14,159 bases of DNA from an uncultured Senegalimassilia sp. (GCA_934661765.1 CAKUJT010000065.1:1-14159); one strand, 5' to 3'. Shown: positions 1 to 6,703, numbered from the stretch's first letter. Notes: generated by a model from the letters alone, not told the origin. A program made the numbers and translations.

Positions 1-677
1 ATGAACGACTGATACAGCTTACTGTCATGTTCATAATCGCTGGAGATTACATTTTTTACATCGAAAGCACTCAGGCATCCGATCAGCCCCGCCATATGGT
101 CGCTGTCATAATGCGAAGAAATCAGATAATCGATCGTGGTAACATTCTGCTTTTGCAGATAGGAAACTACAAAACTTGAAGTGCTTTTGTCTCCGCCGTC
201 ATAGATCATTGTCTGTCCGCCGGACTGCACCAGGATACTCAACCCCTGTCCGACATCCAGAAAATGCACTTTCATCTCCCCGGCTTCTTTCGTCGGTTCC
301 GGCGTTGGCGTTTCCGTCTCTTCCGGTGTCGGCGCAGCCGTCGGAGTTTCGGTCGGTGTGGCTTCCGGTGTATCGGTCACGCTGCTGTCTGTGGCATCCG
401 TCTCATCGGTCACAACGATCGTCCGCGACTGCACCGAACTTGCCGGAACAAACGGTGTCGCAGCAATAAAGAACAGAAGCGGCACCAGAAAAGGAAGCCA
501 TCGGGCAAACGACATCCGTTTACCGAGCAGTTTCCAGACAAATGGAAAAATAAAGATTCCGGCAAATATGATCAGCAGTCCGAACGGAACAGAAGCCGAC
601 AGATTCCCCAGTCCGCCGATGATCAGAAAGACCCCGAAAAGATACCGGAGAATGTTAAAAATCTTTGCGTTTTTCAT
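1..677 (-). CDS. Membrane-anchored ComEC-like metallo-beta-lactamase-fold hydrolase (3' end cut by window)
   Basis: I read this from the reverse strand; 225 full codons are visible before the window edge. Start: the ATG at 677-675 follows AGGGAGG (690-684) at good spacing. The first ~80 residues contain three hydrophobic segments (about 8-25, 31-48 and 58-77). A Thr/Pro/Glu-rich low-complexity linker follows (about 90-131), then a metallo-beta-lactamase domain opening with MKVHFLDVGQG. The metal motif is SHYDSDH, with H189, D191, D193 and H194, the HxDxDH form usual in the C-terminal domain of ComEC/Rec2 and stand-alone relatives. The family hydrolyses phosphodiesters of nucleic acids or nucleotides, and the linker should put the domain outside the membrane. 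The substrate cannot be told. It lacks the ComEC channel region, so a DNA-uptake role is not implied. It is transcribed divergently from the GGDEF-EAL gene. The family call is firm, the function is not. Confidence 0.88.
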   Translation of the reverse strand, partial: MKNAKIFNILRYLFGVFLIIGGLGNLSASVPFGLLIIFAGIFIFPFVWKLLGKRMSFARWLPFLVPLLFFIAATPFVPASSVQSRTIVVTDETDATDSSVTDTPEATPTETPTAAPTPEETETPTPEPTKEAGEMKVHFLDVGQGLSILVQSGGQTMIYDGGDKSTSSFVVSYLQKQNVTTIDYLISSHYDSDHMAGLIGCLSAFDVKNVISSDYEHDSKLYQSF

Positions 678-708
678 ACAAGTCCTCCCTTACAAAATCA
701 TCATTTTT

Positions 709-737
709 ATTCTACTATGTTTATACGAAAAGGTCAA
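709..737 (-). promoter_or_regulatory. Sigma-A promoter for the metallo-beta-lactamase gene
   Basis: On the minus strand TTGACC (737-732) and TAGAAT (714-709) are separated by exactly 17 nt. Transcription would begin near 702, leaving a leader of about 25 nt that contains the AGGGAGG ribosome binding site. Confidence 0.6.
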
Positions 738-842
738 AACAATAATCGGCATCATTGCCTGACAGCACCCCGAAAAACAGGATAGAATACACATGCGAAA
801 AAACGAAAGCGAGGTACGAACGTGAAAAAGAAAAAAGACAAG

Positions 843-880
843 ACTATCCGATTGGATAGTTCCTTTTCCTTCTCTTTTTT
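843..880 (+). terminator. Possible weak terminator or insulator hairpin ahead of the GGDEF promoter
   Basis: A perfect 7-bp stem, ACTATCC (843-849) and GGATAGT (854-860), closes a GATT loop and is followed by a pyrimidine-rich run ending in six T (875-880). It sits directly upstream of the extended -10 element, so it could stop stray plus-strand transcription entering the gene. The stem is short and the T run is interrupted by C, so this is only a possibility. Confidence 0.3.
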
Positions 881-893
881 GGTATAATTATAC
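880..893 (+). promoter_or_regulatory. Extended -10 promoter of the PAS-GGDEF-EAL gene
   Basis: TGGTATAAT (880-888) matches the extended -10 consensus TGnTATAAT. No good -35 lies at 16-18 nt upstream, which an extended -10 can tolerate. Transcription would start near 895, about 35 nt before the ATG. The 12 bases GTATAATTATAC (882-893) are a perfect palindrome, so a second TATAAT reads on the minus strand at 892-887. Confidence 0.55.
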
Positions 894-929
894 AAAAGGT
901 GAAAACCATAGAAGGAATGTGGAATATAT

Positions 930-2681
930 ATGGAAAAAGAAAGAATCAGACACAGAGAAAAAAGCTTTCTGACCGGAAAAAAACGAATGGAAAAATTAAA
1001 AGTGCTGATGAAATATGCCGGTATTTCCGTCTTTGAATATTTCCCGGATGCCGACCGGCTGGTACTGTATGATGAACAGCTGAAAGAAGAGCGCCGGATG
1101 CAGCCATTTCTCGGTCAACTCGAAGAAATGTGTACCGTTTATCCGGAGAACAGAGAAAAACTGCGTGGATTTCTGACAGGGAGCATCCAGGGAACCGTAG
1201 AACTGAAAATGCTGGAAAACGGTCATTACCGGATGGTCCTCCTGGATGCACTGCAACAGGAGAAAGATGATCCGTCGATCATCGGCTGCGTCAGAGATAT
1301 TACGGAGATCCGAAAAAGAGAAGAACTTCTCGAAGACCAGGCGCGGAGAGATTCCATGACCGGACTGTACAACCACGATACCGGAAAACGGCTGGTGAAT
1401 GAGTATCTGATGGAAAAACGGGCAGAGCAGCCCTGCGGACTCCTGATGATGGATGTGGACCGCTTTAAAAATGTCAATGATGTCTACGGTCATCTGTTCG
1501 GCGATGAGGTGCTGACCGGATTTGCCCGTTTTTTACAGAGTTTCTTTCGAAAAGAGGACATCCTGATCCGCACCGGCGGCGATGAATTTGCCGTATTCTT
1601 AAAAGAGATCAACCGGGAAGTGCTGGAAAAGAAAGTCGGGGATCTGGTGAAAAAAGTGGGAGAACTGACCTTTTCGCAGAAGGAATTTTCGATGAGCTGC
1701 AGCGTGGGTGTCTGCTTTTTGCCGGGTGGCGCCGGAGCGTACAGCTATGAACAGCTTCTCGAACACGCAGATCTCGCTCTGTACCGCGCCAAGATCGCCG
1801 GAAGAAACCAGTATGCCGTAGGAGAAAAACTGGTACCGCTGCAGAAGGGCGAAAAAGGCGAGACGGCAGTGAAACTGCTGATGGATGAAACCATGGAAAA
1901 GAGAGAATTCGAGATCTATTTTCAGCCGAAAATATCGCTTCATAATTATAAGATCGCAGGTGCGGAGGCACTGGTGCGCTGGCGCAGGCCGGACGGGATC
2001 GTGGTAAAACCGGAACATTTCCTTCCGTTTTATGAAAAAAACGGGAAAATCACGGAACTGGACTATTATGTATTTGAGCAGGTAGCGGTCTTTCTCGAAA
2101 AAACAAAAAGAAGCGGAATCGTTCCCGGTCCGATATCGGTCAATGTATCCGCACTGCACGCGGAAGATCCGCAGACCACACAGCGCTATCTGGAGATCCT
2201 GCAAAAACACGGGGTTGATCCGTCGATGATCCAGATGGAACTGAAGGAAACCGATACGATCCGGTATGAAAATATCCGGAACCTGTTACACTCCTTCCAG
2301 CAGGCAGGCTTCCAGACGGCACTTGATAACTTTGGCGTCGGTTCTTCCTTTATCAATCTGGTCGCGGAAGTCCCGTTAAATGACGTGAAACTGGGACGGG
2401 GATTTATAGAAAAATGCGAAAAAGACCAGCGCGGAACCGCGTTCTTAAAACAGATGATCGAGATGCTCAAGAGCCTGGGATTTCAGGTGGTCTGTGAGGG
2501 CGTGGAATCGGCACGGCAGGTGGAAGTGTTAAAAAATGCGGGCTGTGACCAGGTGCAGGGAAACTGGTTTTCGATGCCGCTCAACACAAAAGAATTCGAA
2601 AACATGCTGTCTCTTCCGGGAGAACTGCGCTGCCGTTGCAGAGAACATACAGAATATACAGCAGGAGGGAAAACAGAATGA
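930..2681 (+). CDS. PAS-GGDEF-EAL cyclic-di-GMP signalling protein with degenerate EAL
   Basis: 583 residues, with no membrane segment seen, so probably cytoplasmic. Domains: a PAS-like sensor (about 22-128, ending in the usual VRDITEIRKREELLE linker), GGDEF (about 131-300) and EAL (about 312-562). The GGDEF half looks active: DSMTGLYN (141-148), metal residues in MDVDRFK (174-180), signature GGDEF (216-220), and the product-inhibition I-site RxxD (207-210) five residues before it. The EAL half keeps E346 (EAL), N405, E437, K487, E523 and Q543. The usual DDFGTG has become DNFGVG (D466, N467), and the Asp after the catalytic Lys is Gly (G489), so c-di-GMP hydrolysis may be weak or lost. The start has only AAGGA (912-916) 13 nt upstream; M20 (987) is an alternative start. 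The stop overlaps the next small ORF (ATGA). Confidence 0.93.
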   Translation: MEKERIRHREKSFLTGKKRMEKLKVLMKYAGISVFEYFPDADRLVLYDEQLKEERRMQPFLGQLEEMCTVYPENREKLRGFLTGSIQGTVELKMLENGHYRMVLLDALQQEKDDPSIIGCVRDITEIRKREELLEDQARRDSMTGLYNHDTGKRLVNEYLMEKRAEQPCGLLMMDVDRFKNVNDVYGHLFGDEVLTGFARFLQSFFRKEDILIRTGGDEFAVFLKEINREVLEKKVGDLVKKVGELTFSQKEFSMSCSVGVCFLPGGAGAYSYEQLLEHADLALYRAKIAGRNQYAVGEKLVPLQKGEKGETAVKLLMDETMEKREFEIYFQPKISLHNYKIAGAEALVRWRRPDGIVVKPEHFLPFYEKNGKITELDYYVFEQVAVFLEKTKRSGIVPGPISVNVSALHAEDPQTTQRYLEILQKHGVDPSMIQMELKETDTIRYENIRNLLHSFQQAGFQTALDNFGVGSSFINLVAEVPLNDVKLGRGFIEKCEKDQRGTAFLKQMIEMLKSLGFQVVCEGVESARQVEVLKNAGCDQVQGNWFSMPLNTKEFENMLSLPGELRCRCREHTEYTAGGKTE

Positions 2682-2812
2682 ACGGAGAAGTCTATTTATG
2701 GCCGTCAGCCGCAGAGAAAAAACTGCGCACGGCATATCAGACCGAACTTCCGGCATATCTGTACGGCGTTACCGGCGCGTACCCTTGCATATTTTATGCT
2801 TTTCTTTTATAA
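2678..2812 (+). pseudogene. 44-codon ORF, probable remnant of a P-loop (MalT/LuxR-type) regulator gene
   Basis: It starts in an ATGA overlap with the preceding stop and has GGAGG (2664-2668) at good spacing, so it looks like a real, translationally coupled start. The peptide begins MNGEVYLWPSAAEKKLRTAY and runs to PAYLYGVTGA, which resembles the N-terminus of large LuxR/MalT-like ATPase regulators, where the next residues would complete a Walker A motif (GxTGxGKT). Here the motif breaks after GVTGA and a TAA follows ten codons later. None of the forward frames through 2813-2930 shows a recognisable continuation. I infer an internal deletion that left only the 5' end. A short leader peptide is the alternative. 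The family resemblance is from memory only. Confidence 0.4.
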
Positions 2813-2813
2813 T
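2785..2813 (+). promoter_or_regulatory. Sigma-A promoter of the parvulin gene
   Basis: TTGCAT (2785-2790), a 17-nt spacer and a perfect TATAAT (2808-2813). It lies at the end of the 44-codon remnant ORF, whose stop codon is inside the -10. Transcription would begin near 2820, giving a leader of about 110 nt before the ATG at 2931. It also shows that longer versions of the parvulin ORF starting at 2796 are not real. Confidence 0.7.
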
Positions 2814-2833
2814 AAAACCTACGCGACCATGGT

Positions 2834-2910
2834 ACGGGAGACAGCCGCTATACCGGTATCCCGTGGCAAAATACCTCGCAGGATCCGGTCAGAGCAGACG
2901 GCGGATCCGG
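2834..2910 (+). promoter_or_regulatory. Structured leader of the parvulin mRNA
   Basis: The untranslated leader can form a hairpin with a 6-bp stem ACGGGA (2834-2839) and TCCCGT (2859-2864), enclosing the palindrome TACCGGTA (2851-2858). An 8-base direct repeat GGATCCGG occurs at 2881-2888 and 2903-2910; because GGATCC is self-complementary, the two copies can also pair. No known riboswitch class is recognised. The leader may simply be leftover pseudogene sequence. Confidence 0.25.
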
Positions 2911-2930
2911 AAAACAAAGGAGAAATCATT

Positions 2931-3671
2931 ATGGCACAGAACGTACTGGCAGTGGTAGCCGGACACGAGATCACCGAAGAAGAACTGCAGGCATTTATCG
3001 GACATCTGCCGAAAGAACAGCAGGCATATGCAGCCAACCCGCAGTTCAAAGAACACTGCAAAGAGCAGCTGATCACCTTCCACGCCCTGGCAAAATGCGG
3101 TGAGGACGAAAAACTGGAGGAAACCGAGGAATTCAAAAAAGGAATGGAAAGCGCAAGACAGGATATCCTGGTACAGATGGTGTTAAAAGAAACCATCGAG
3201 AGCGTAAGTGTATCCGATGACGAAGTAAAAGACTACTTCGAACAGAACAAAGCACAGTTTGTAAAGGGTGCTACCGTAAGTGCAAAACACATCCTGACCG
3301 ATTCCGAAGAAAAATGTGCAGCTATTCTGGAAACGATCGTAAACGGCGAAAAGACCTTTGAAGAGGCAGCAAGAGAATCCTCCACCTGCCCGTCCGGCGC
3401 ACAGGGCGGAGACCTGGGCGAGTTCGGAAAAGGTCAGATGGTAAAAGAATTCGAAGACGCAGCCTTCAACGCAGAACCGGGACATGTCGTAGGACCGGTA
3501 AAAACACAGTTTGGCTATCACCTGATCAAAGTAGAGAAGAAAAACGAAGCCAAAGAAGCCGGATTCGATGAAGTGAAAGATCCGATCCGCGCAGAACTCC
3601 TGAAAAGAAAACAGGATCAGGCATATCTGGCGAAAGTCAAAGAACTGAAAGAAAAATACATGCAGAAATAA
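2931..3671 (+). CDS. Parvulin-type peptidyl-prolyl cis-trans isomerase, apparently cytosolic
   Basis: 246 residues. Start: AAGGAG (2917-2922) stands 8 nt before the ATG, downstream of a good promoter; upstream in-frame codons would precede the transcription start. An N-terminal helical chaperone-like region (about 12-108) is followed by a PpiC/PrsA-type rotamase domain (about 112-205), with the conserved AKHIL (H120), the loop STCPSGAQGGDLGEFGKGQM and the closing FGYHLIKV (H197). A charged helical tail ends the protein. There is no signal peptide and no lipobox, unlike PrsA, so this should be an intracellular foldase or trigger-factor-like protein. It likely catalyses prolyl isomerisation or holds unfolded clients. 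No terminator is visible between it and the transpeptidase gene, so some read-through is possible. Confidence 0.92.
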   Translation: MAQNVLAVVAGHEITEEELQAFIGHLPKEQQAYAANPQFKEHCKEQLITFHALAKCGEDEKLEETEEFKKGMESARQDILVQMVLKETIESVSVSDDEVKDYFEQNKAQFVKGATVSAKHILTDSEEKCAAILETIVNGEKTFEEAARESSTCPSGAQGGDLGEFGKGQMVKEFEDAAFNAEPGHVVGPVKTQFGYHLIKVEKKNEAKEAGFDEVKDPIRAELLKRKQDQAYLAKVKELKEKYMQK

Positions 3672-3716
3672 TTCGAAAATTGTTAGAACTTTATCATTTC
3701 TTTTTCAGAAAAATAT

Positions 3717-3751
3717 TGTATAATAAACTATATTTGACAGCTAATGTCGAA
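3717..3751 (+). promoter_or_regulatory. Probable promoter and operator of the L,D-transpeptidase gene
   Basis: TGTATAATAAA holds a perfect -10 (3719-3724), but no convincing -35 is seen 16-18 nt upstream. Right after the expected start lies an imperfect palindrome, TTTGACA (3733-3739), a 5-nt spacer and TGTCGAA (3745-3751). A second TGACAG (3753-3758) repeats the one at 3735-3740 with 18-bp periodicity. This arrangement would suit a regulator binding over the start of transcription; which one is unknown. Confidence 0.35.
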
Positions 3752-3779
3752 ATGACAGAAAAAAGGCAGGGAAAAACAA

Positions 3780-5222
3780 ATGAAAAGTAAGAAAAAAACA
3801 AAAAAAGTATACATGATCCTGCTGATCGTCTGCCTGGTGGTTATGGCGGGACTGGTTGCAGGACTGTTTGGTTATGCACACCATATGGGAACAAAAACCA
3901 TGGGGAGCAGGATAAAAATCTTCGGAGAGGATGTATCCGGACTTACCGTGGAGGAGACGGCGAAGAAACTGGCGGATGATTTTCAGAAGATCCCGGTGAC
4001 ATTCCAGGAAAACGGAGAGACGGATTATCAGACAACACTCGGCGATCTCGGTTACAGCATCGATGAAGCACAGCTGAAAAAAGATCTGAAAACCCTGAGA
4101 GATAAACGCTGGAAAGAGGACGGATTCTTCCCGAAACAGGCGGATCTTACCGTGTCCTATCAGGTGAATCGGAACGATGAGACCTTTGCCGCAGCGCTGA
4201 CGGAAGAACACTTTCAGCTCTCCACGGAACGTGTGGATGCGACCGATGCCTATGTGGCATATGACGGTGAACAGAATGCCTATGTGATCGTTCCCGAGGT
4301 GGCCGGCAATCATATGGATCAGGCAGCCGTTGAAACCTATGTGGAAGAACAGATCCGTTCACAGGTTGCGACAGACTATCCGAAAACAGAACTTGAGATA
4401 GAGATTCCCTCGGATGTTTATCTGAAAGCGGCTGTTACGCAGGATTCTCAGGAATTACAGGAAAAAGCAACCGCGTTAAATACATCCCTGCAAAAATATC
4501 AGGGTGTTTCCATAACCTACACCTTCGGAAACGAGACACAGGTGCTGGATAACGCGACGATCTGTTCCTGGCTGGTGATCTCAGATGACAGCGTGTCGAT
4601 CGATACCGCCCAGGCACAGGAATACATCAAGAATCTTGCGACAAAATACAACACGATCTACAAACCGCGTTCTTTCACCACCACAAGCGGTGAGACGATC
4701 ACGATCGAAGGCAACGAATACGGTTACCGAGTGGATCAGGACGGCGAACTCGCCCAGCTTCTGACGGATATCGACGGCGGGGCAGCAGTGACAAGAGAAC
4801 CGGTATACAGCAAATCCGGCTATTCCAGAAACGGAACGGATGATCTGAACGGAAGTTACATAGAAGTCAGCCTGGATCAGCAGCATTTGTGGCTGTACAA
4901 AAACGGGGTACTGGTGACGGAAACCGATATTATCAGCGGACTTCCGGTCGATGGAAGGGAAACATACCGGGGTGCATGGCCGATCGCCTACAAAGCAAGC
5001 CCGTTTACTCTGAGCAGTGATGTTTACGGCTATGATACGGCCGTCACTTACTGGATGCCTTTCGTCTACGGACAGGGACTCCATGACGCCAGCTGGCAGA
5101 CCAACTTCGGCGGGGATACCTATAAAACCAAAGGAAGCCACGGCTGCATCAACCTGCCGCCGGATCAGGCGAAGATCATCTATGAGACGATCGACAAAGG
5201 CTATCCGATTCTGCTGTATTAA
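3780..5222 (+). CDS. L,D-transpeptidase (YkuD domain) with N-terminal membrane anchor
   Basis: 480 residues. A Lys-rich N-terminus and one hydrophobic segment (about 11-30) act as a membrane anchor, placing the rest outside the cell. The middle begins with KIFGEDVSGLTVEET, the opening seen in the putative peptidoglycan-binding repeats that precede YkuD domains in Firmicutes; two such repeats fit in about 45-340. The YkuD domain (about 359-480) carries the upstream His (H435) and the catalytic motif SHGCINL (453-459, nucleophile C456). The enzyme would form 3-3 cross-links or attach groups to peptidoglycan stem peptides. The start has only a modest Shine-Dalgarno (AGGCAGGG, around 3764-3770), but no better ATG exists before the anchor. 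It ends shortly before a strong terminator. Confidence 0.93.
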   Translation: MKSKKKTKKVYMILLIVCLVVMAGLVAGLFGYAHHMGTKTMGSRIKIFGEDVSGLTVEETAKKLADDFQKIPVTFQENGETDYQTTLGDLGYSIDEAQLKKDLKTLRDKRWKEDGFFPKQADLTVSYQVNRNDETFAAALTEEHFQLSTERVDATDAYVAYDGEQNAYVIVPEVAGNHMDQAAVETYVEEQIRSQVATDYPKTELEIEIPSDVYLKAAVTQDSQELQEKATALNTSLQKYQGVSITYTFGNETQVLDNATICSWLVISDDSVSIDTAQAQEYIKNLATKYNTIYKPRSFTTTSGETITIEGNEYGYRVDQDGELAQLLTDIDGGAAVTREPVYSKSGYSRNGTDDLNGSYIEVSLDQQHLWLYKNGVLVTETDIISGLPVDGRETYRGAWPIAYKASPFTLSSDVYGYDTAVTYWMPFVYGQGLHDASWQTNFGGDTYKTKGSHGCINLPPDQAKIIYETIDKGYPILLY

Positions 5223-5259
5223 TAACAGATAAAGGATCCGGGCGTTTGTTCCAGGGTCT

Positions 5260-5330
5260 GCATATAAAAAACAGGAAGTGTGAACTGTCCCAAATTATGG
5301 CACAGTCTCCACTTCCTGTTTTTTATATGC
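5260..5330. terminator. Bidirectional intrinsic terminator between convergent genes
   Basis: Two perfectly complementary 21-nt arms (5260-5280 and 5310-5330) surround a 29-nt loop. The loop can pair further through ACTGT (5284-5288) and ACAGT (5302-5306). The core stem CAGGAAGTG/CACTTCCTG is flanked by A6 on the left and T6 on the right, so it reads as a rho-independent terminator in both directions. It serves the transpeptidase gene (plus) and the FliB-like gene (minus, ending at 5397). The 65 bases between it and 5397 contain nothing recognisable. Confidence 0.85.
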
Positions 5331-5396
5331 AATCATTCGGTCATAGCACCGATGAACGAATGAATACGTTTCCAAAATACTTATACTGCGTTCAAA

Positions 5397-6554
5397 TCAG
5401 ATCTCACACAGCGTTAGCAGATGTTCCAGAGAAAATACTTCCTCGTGCTCCAGCAGTTCCTCCAGTGTATTCAGATTCTGATCCGAATGTTCCAGTTCCC
5501 GGGAGAACCGGTAGCTGACAGAGACCAGATCTTCGAACGCCAGCGTCTCTTGTCTTTCCACAAACAGCCCAAGTACCAGTTCCTCGATAAAAAGAGTACA
5601 GAGCACCGCCATCTTTCCCTTGGCAAAGATCCGTTCATCGTACACCGCCCCGCAAAAATACGTGTACAGCCAGTATACCAGCAGCTGTTCTTTCTGCACC
5701 TGCCATTCCGGGAAAGTCTCCTGAAACGAAAGCAGCAGCTTCCGGTACGAGGTTTCCTCCGGACAGGCATGATACAGATCGGTAAGCGTCTGTCTGAGAA
5801 ATCCCGTCCAGCTTGAGGAGAGCACTTCCAGTTTCGGTACGACTGTCTTCCAGATCTGCTTCATCAGATCCGTCCGGTCCACATCCAGAAAACAGCGATC
5901 GGAGATCTTCTCCAGAAAAGCAGAAGAGAAGCCGGAGCGCTCATGCCGTGCACGGATCGTCTCCCAGGAAAACAATTCCTGTTTTGTCACTGCCAGTTGA
6001 AAGTCATGTGTACAGACCAGCAGCTTTGCCACCCGATCCCGCACCGGAACACTTCGATCCTGAAGCTCAGCGAGCAGGTAGTCTCTCGTATCCATCAGCG
6101 CGCTGCAAAGAAAATAGTCAAAATCATCGTAGGTCTCCTCAGCCGTCTCTTTTTCAAAAGTCCGGAAAGCCACCGGATCTGTCTGCGAGAGAATGATCCG
6201 CGCCGCCTCCGGACAGGAGAGTGACAACGAGATCTCCCGCATCCCCTCAAATTCCTCGATATGACGCGGATATCTGCGGCAGGTATCACAGAGCATCCCG
6301 GATCCCGCCTCGATATACATATCACAGAGATTTTCTTCATTTAAAAAGGCACACCGATGCCCGTACTGGCGGAACGCATGCTCCTCCCAGTCGATGTCAT
6401 TGTGCAGCCGGTTGCGGAAAGGTCCCTGGAACCGGCGGTATTTTTTCAGGCTTCTCTCATCAATCATGATCTGCCACCCCGCACAACAGGTATCCGGACA
6501 GGCATCCGCGACGCAGGAGAAGGCTTTATAATAGGAAGGAAAAGTAACTTGCAT
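5397..6554 (-). CDS. FliB-like flagellin lysine-N-methylase family protein
   Basis: 385 residues when started at the ATG at 6554-6552, which follows AAAGGAG (6567-6561) by 6 nt. A longer in-frame reading from 6620 has no ribosome binding site and would begin inside the leader hairpin region. The N-terminal third is Cys-rich: C14, C19, C23, C24, then C68, C77, C89, C92 and C114, with the context ACPDTCCAGWQI typical of this family; these Cys probably bind metal or a Fe-S cluster. The rest is helical. Firmicute members are usually annotated as flagellin lysine-N-methylase after FliB of Salmonella, but no flagellar gene is nearby and many bearers lack flagella, so the true substrate is open. It converges on the transpeptidase gene and diverges from the lipid kinase gene. 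Confidence 0.8.
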   Translation of the reverse strand: MQVTFPSYYKAFSCVADACPDTCCAGWQIMIDERSLKKYRRFQGPFRNRLHNDIDWEEHAFRQYGHRCAFLNEENLCDMYIEAGSGMLCDTCRRYPRHIEEFEGMREISLSLSCPEAARIILSQTDPVAFRTFEKETAEETYDDFDYFLCSALMDTRDYLLAELQDRSVPVRDRVAKLLVCTHDFQLAVTKQELFSWETIRARHERSGFSSAFLEKISDRCFLDVDRTDLMKQIWKTVVPKLEVLSSSWTGFLRQTLTDLYHACPEETSYRKLLLSFQETFPEWQVQKEQLLVYWLYTYFCGAVYDERIFAKGKMAVLCTLFIEELVLGLFVERQETLAFEDLVSVSYRFSRELEHSDQNLNTLEELLEHEEVFSLEHLLTLCEI

Positions 6555-6588
6555 AATAAACTCCTTTATTTTCGATTTACACGGGCAA

Positions 6589-6615
6589 CGAGTCAAAGTT
6601 TGTACTTTGTACTCG
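6589..6615 (-). promoter_or_regulatory. Leader hairpin in the 5' UTR of the FliB-like gene
   Basis: An 11-bp stem (6589-6599 with 6604-6615, one bulged base) and a 4-base loop lie between the predicted transcription start (near 6628) and the ribosome binding site (6567). No T run follows on the coding strand, so it is not an obvious terminator. It could stabilise the mRNA or bind a regulator. Confidence 0.4.
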
Positions 6616-6634
6616 CACAATCCTCATGCAGAGT

Positions 6635-6643
6635 ATTGTAGCA
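6635..6643 (-). promoter_or_regulatory. Extended -10 promoter of the FliB-like gene
   Basis: On the minus strand TGCTACAAT (6643-6635) fits the extended -10 consensus TGnTAnAAT. The -35 region (around 6658-6664, TTTCCCT on the minus strand) is poor. The expected start is near 6628, about 74 nt before the ATG. Confidence 0.45.
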
Positions 6644-6647
6644 CAGA

Positions 6648-6664
6648 TTTCCCGAAAAGGGAAA
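6648..6664. promoter_or_regulatory. Palindrome between divergent promoters, possible operator
   Basis: A perfect inverted repeat, TTTCCC (6648-6653), 5-nt spacer, GGGAAA (6659-6664), overlaps the -35 region of the FliB-like gene and lies just upstream of the -35 of the lipid kinase promoter. A bound protein there could affect both genes. No specific regulator is recognised. Confidence 0.3.
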
Positions 6665-6674
6665 CGGGTTCTCG

Positions 6675-6703
6675 TTGTAAAAAGTTAGATCCTGATGTAC
6701 AAT
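6675..6703 (+). promoter_or_regulatory. Sigma-A promoter of the lipid kinase gene
   Basis: TTGTAA (6675-6680), 17-nt spacer, TACAAT (6698-6703). The expected start is near 6710, which rules out the in-frame ATG at 6695 and supports the start at 6752. Confidence 0.65.

Noticed and set aside
793..887. Tiny ORFs before the GGDEF-EAL gene (ATG at 793, 10 codons; GTG at 822, 21 codons)
   Set aside because: Lys-rich then Ser/Phe low-complexity peptides overlapping the hairpin and promoter; no similarity or conservation evidence.
1599..2210. Long reverse-strand open frame within the GGDEF-EAL gene
   Set aside because: Shadow of a clearly coding frame; no ribosome binding site or recognisable domain on the reverse strand.
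2796..2930. Longer parvulin reading frame from 2796
   Set aside because: It would begin inside the promoter; AAGGAG before 2931 is decisive.
6555..6620. Earlier in-frame start of the FliB-like protein
   Set aside because: No ribosome binding site at 6620; AAAGGAG sits ideally before 6554, where the family N-terminus begins.
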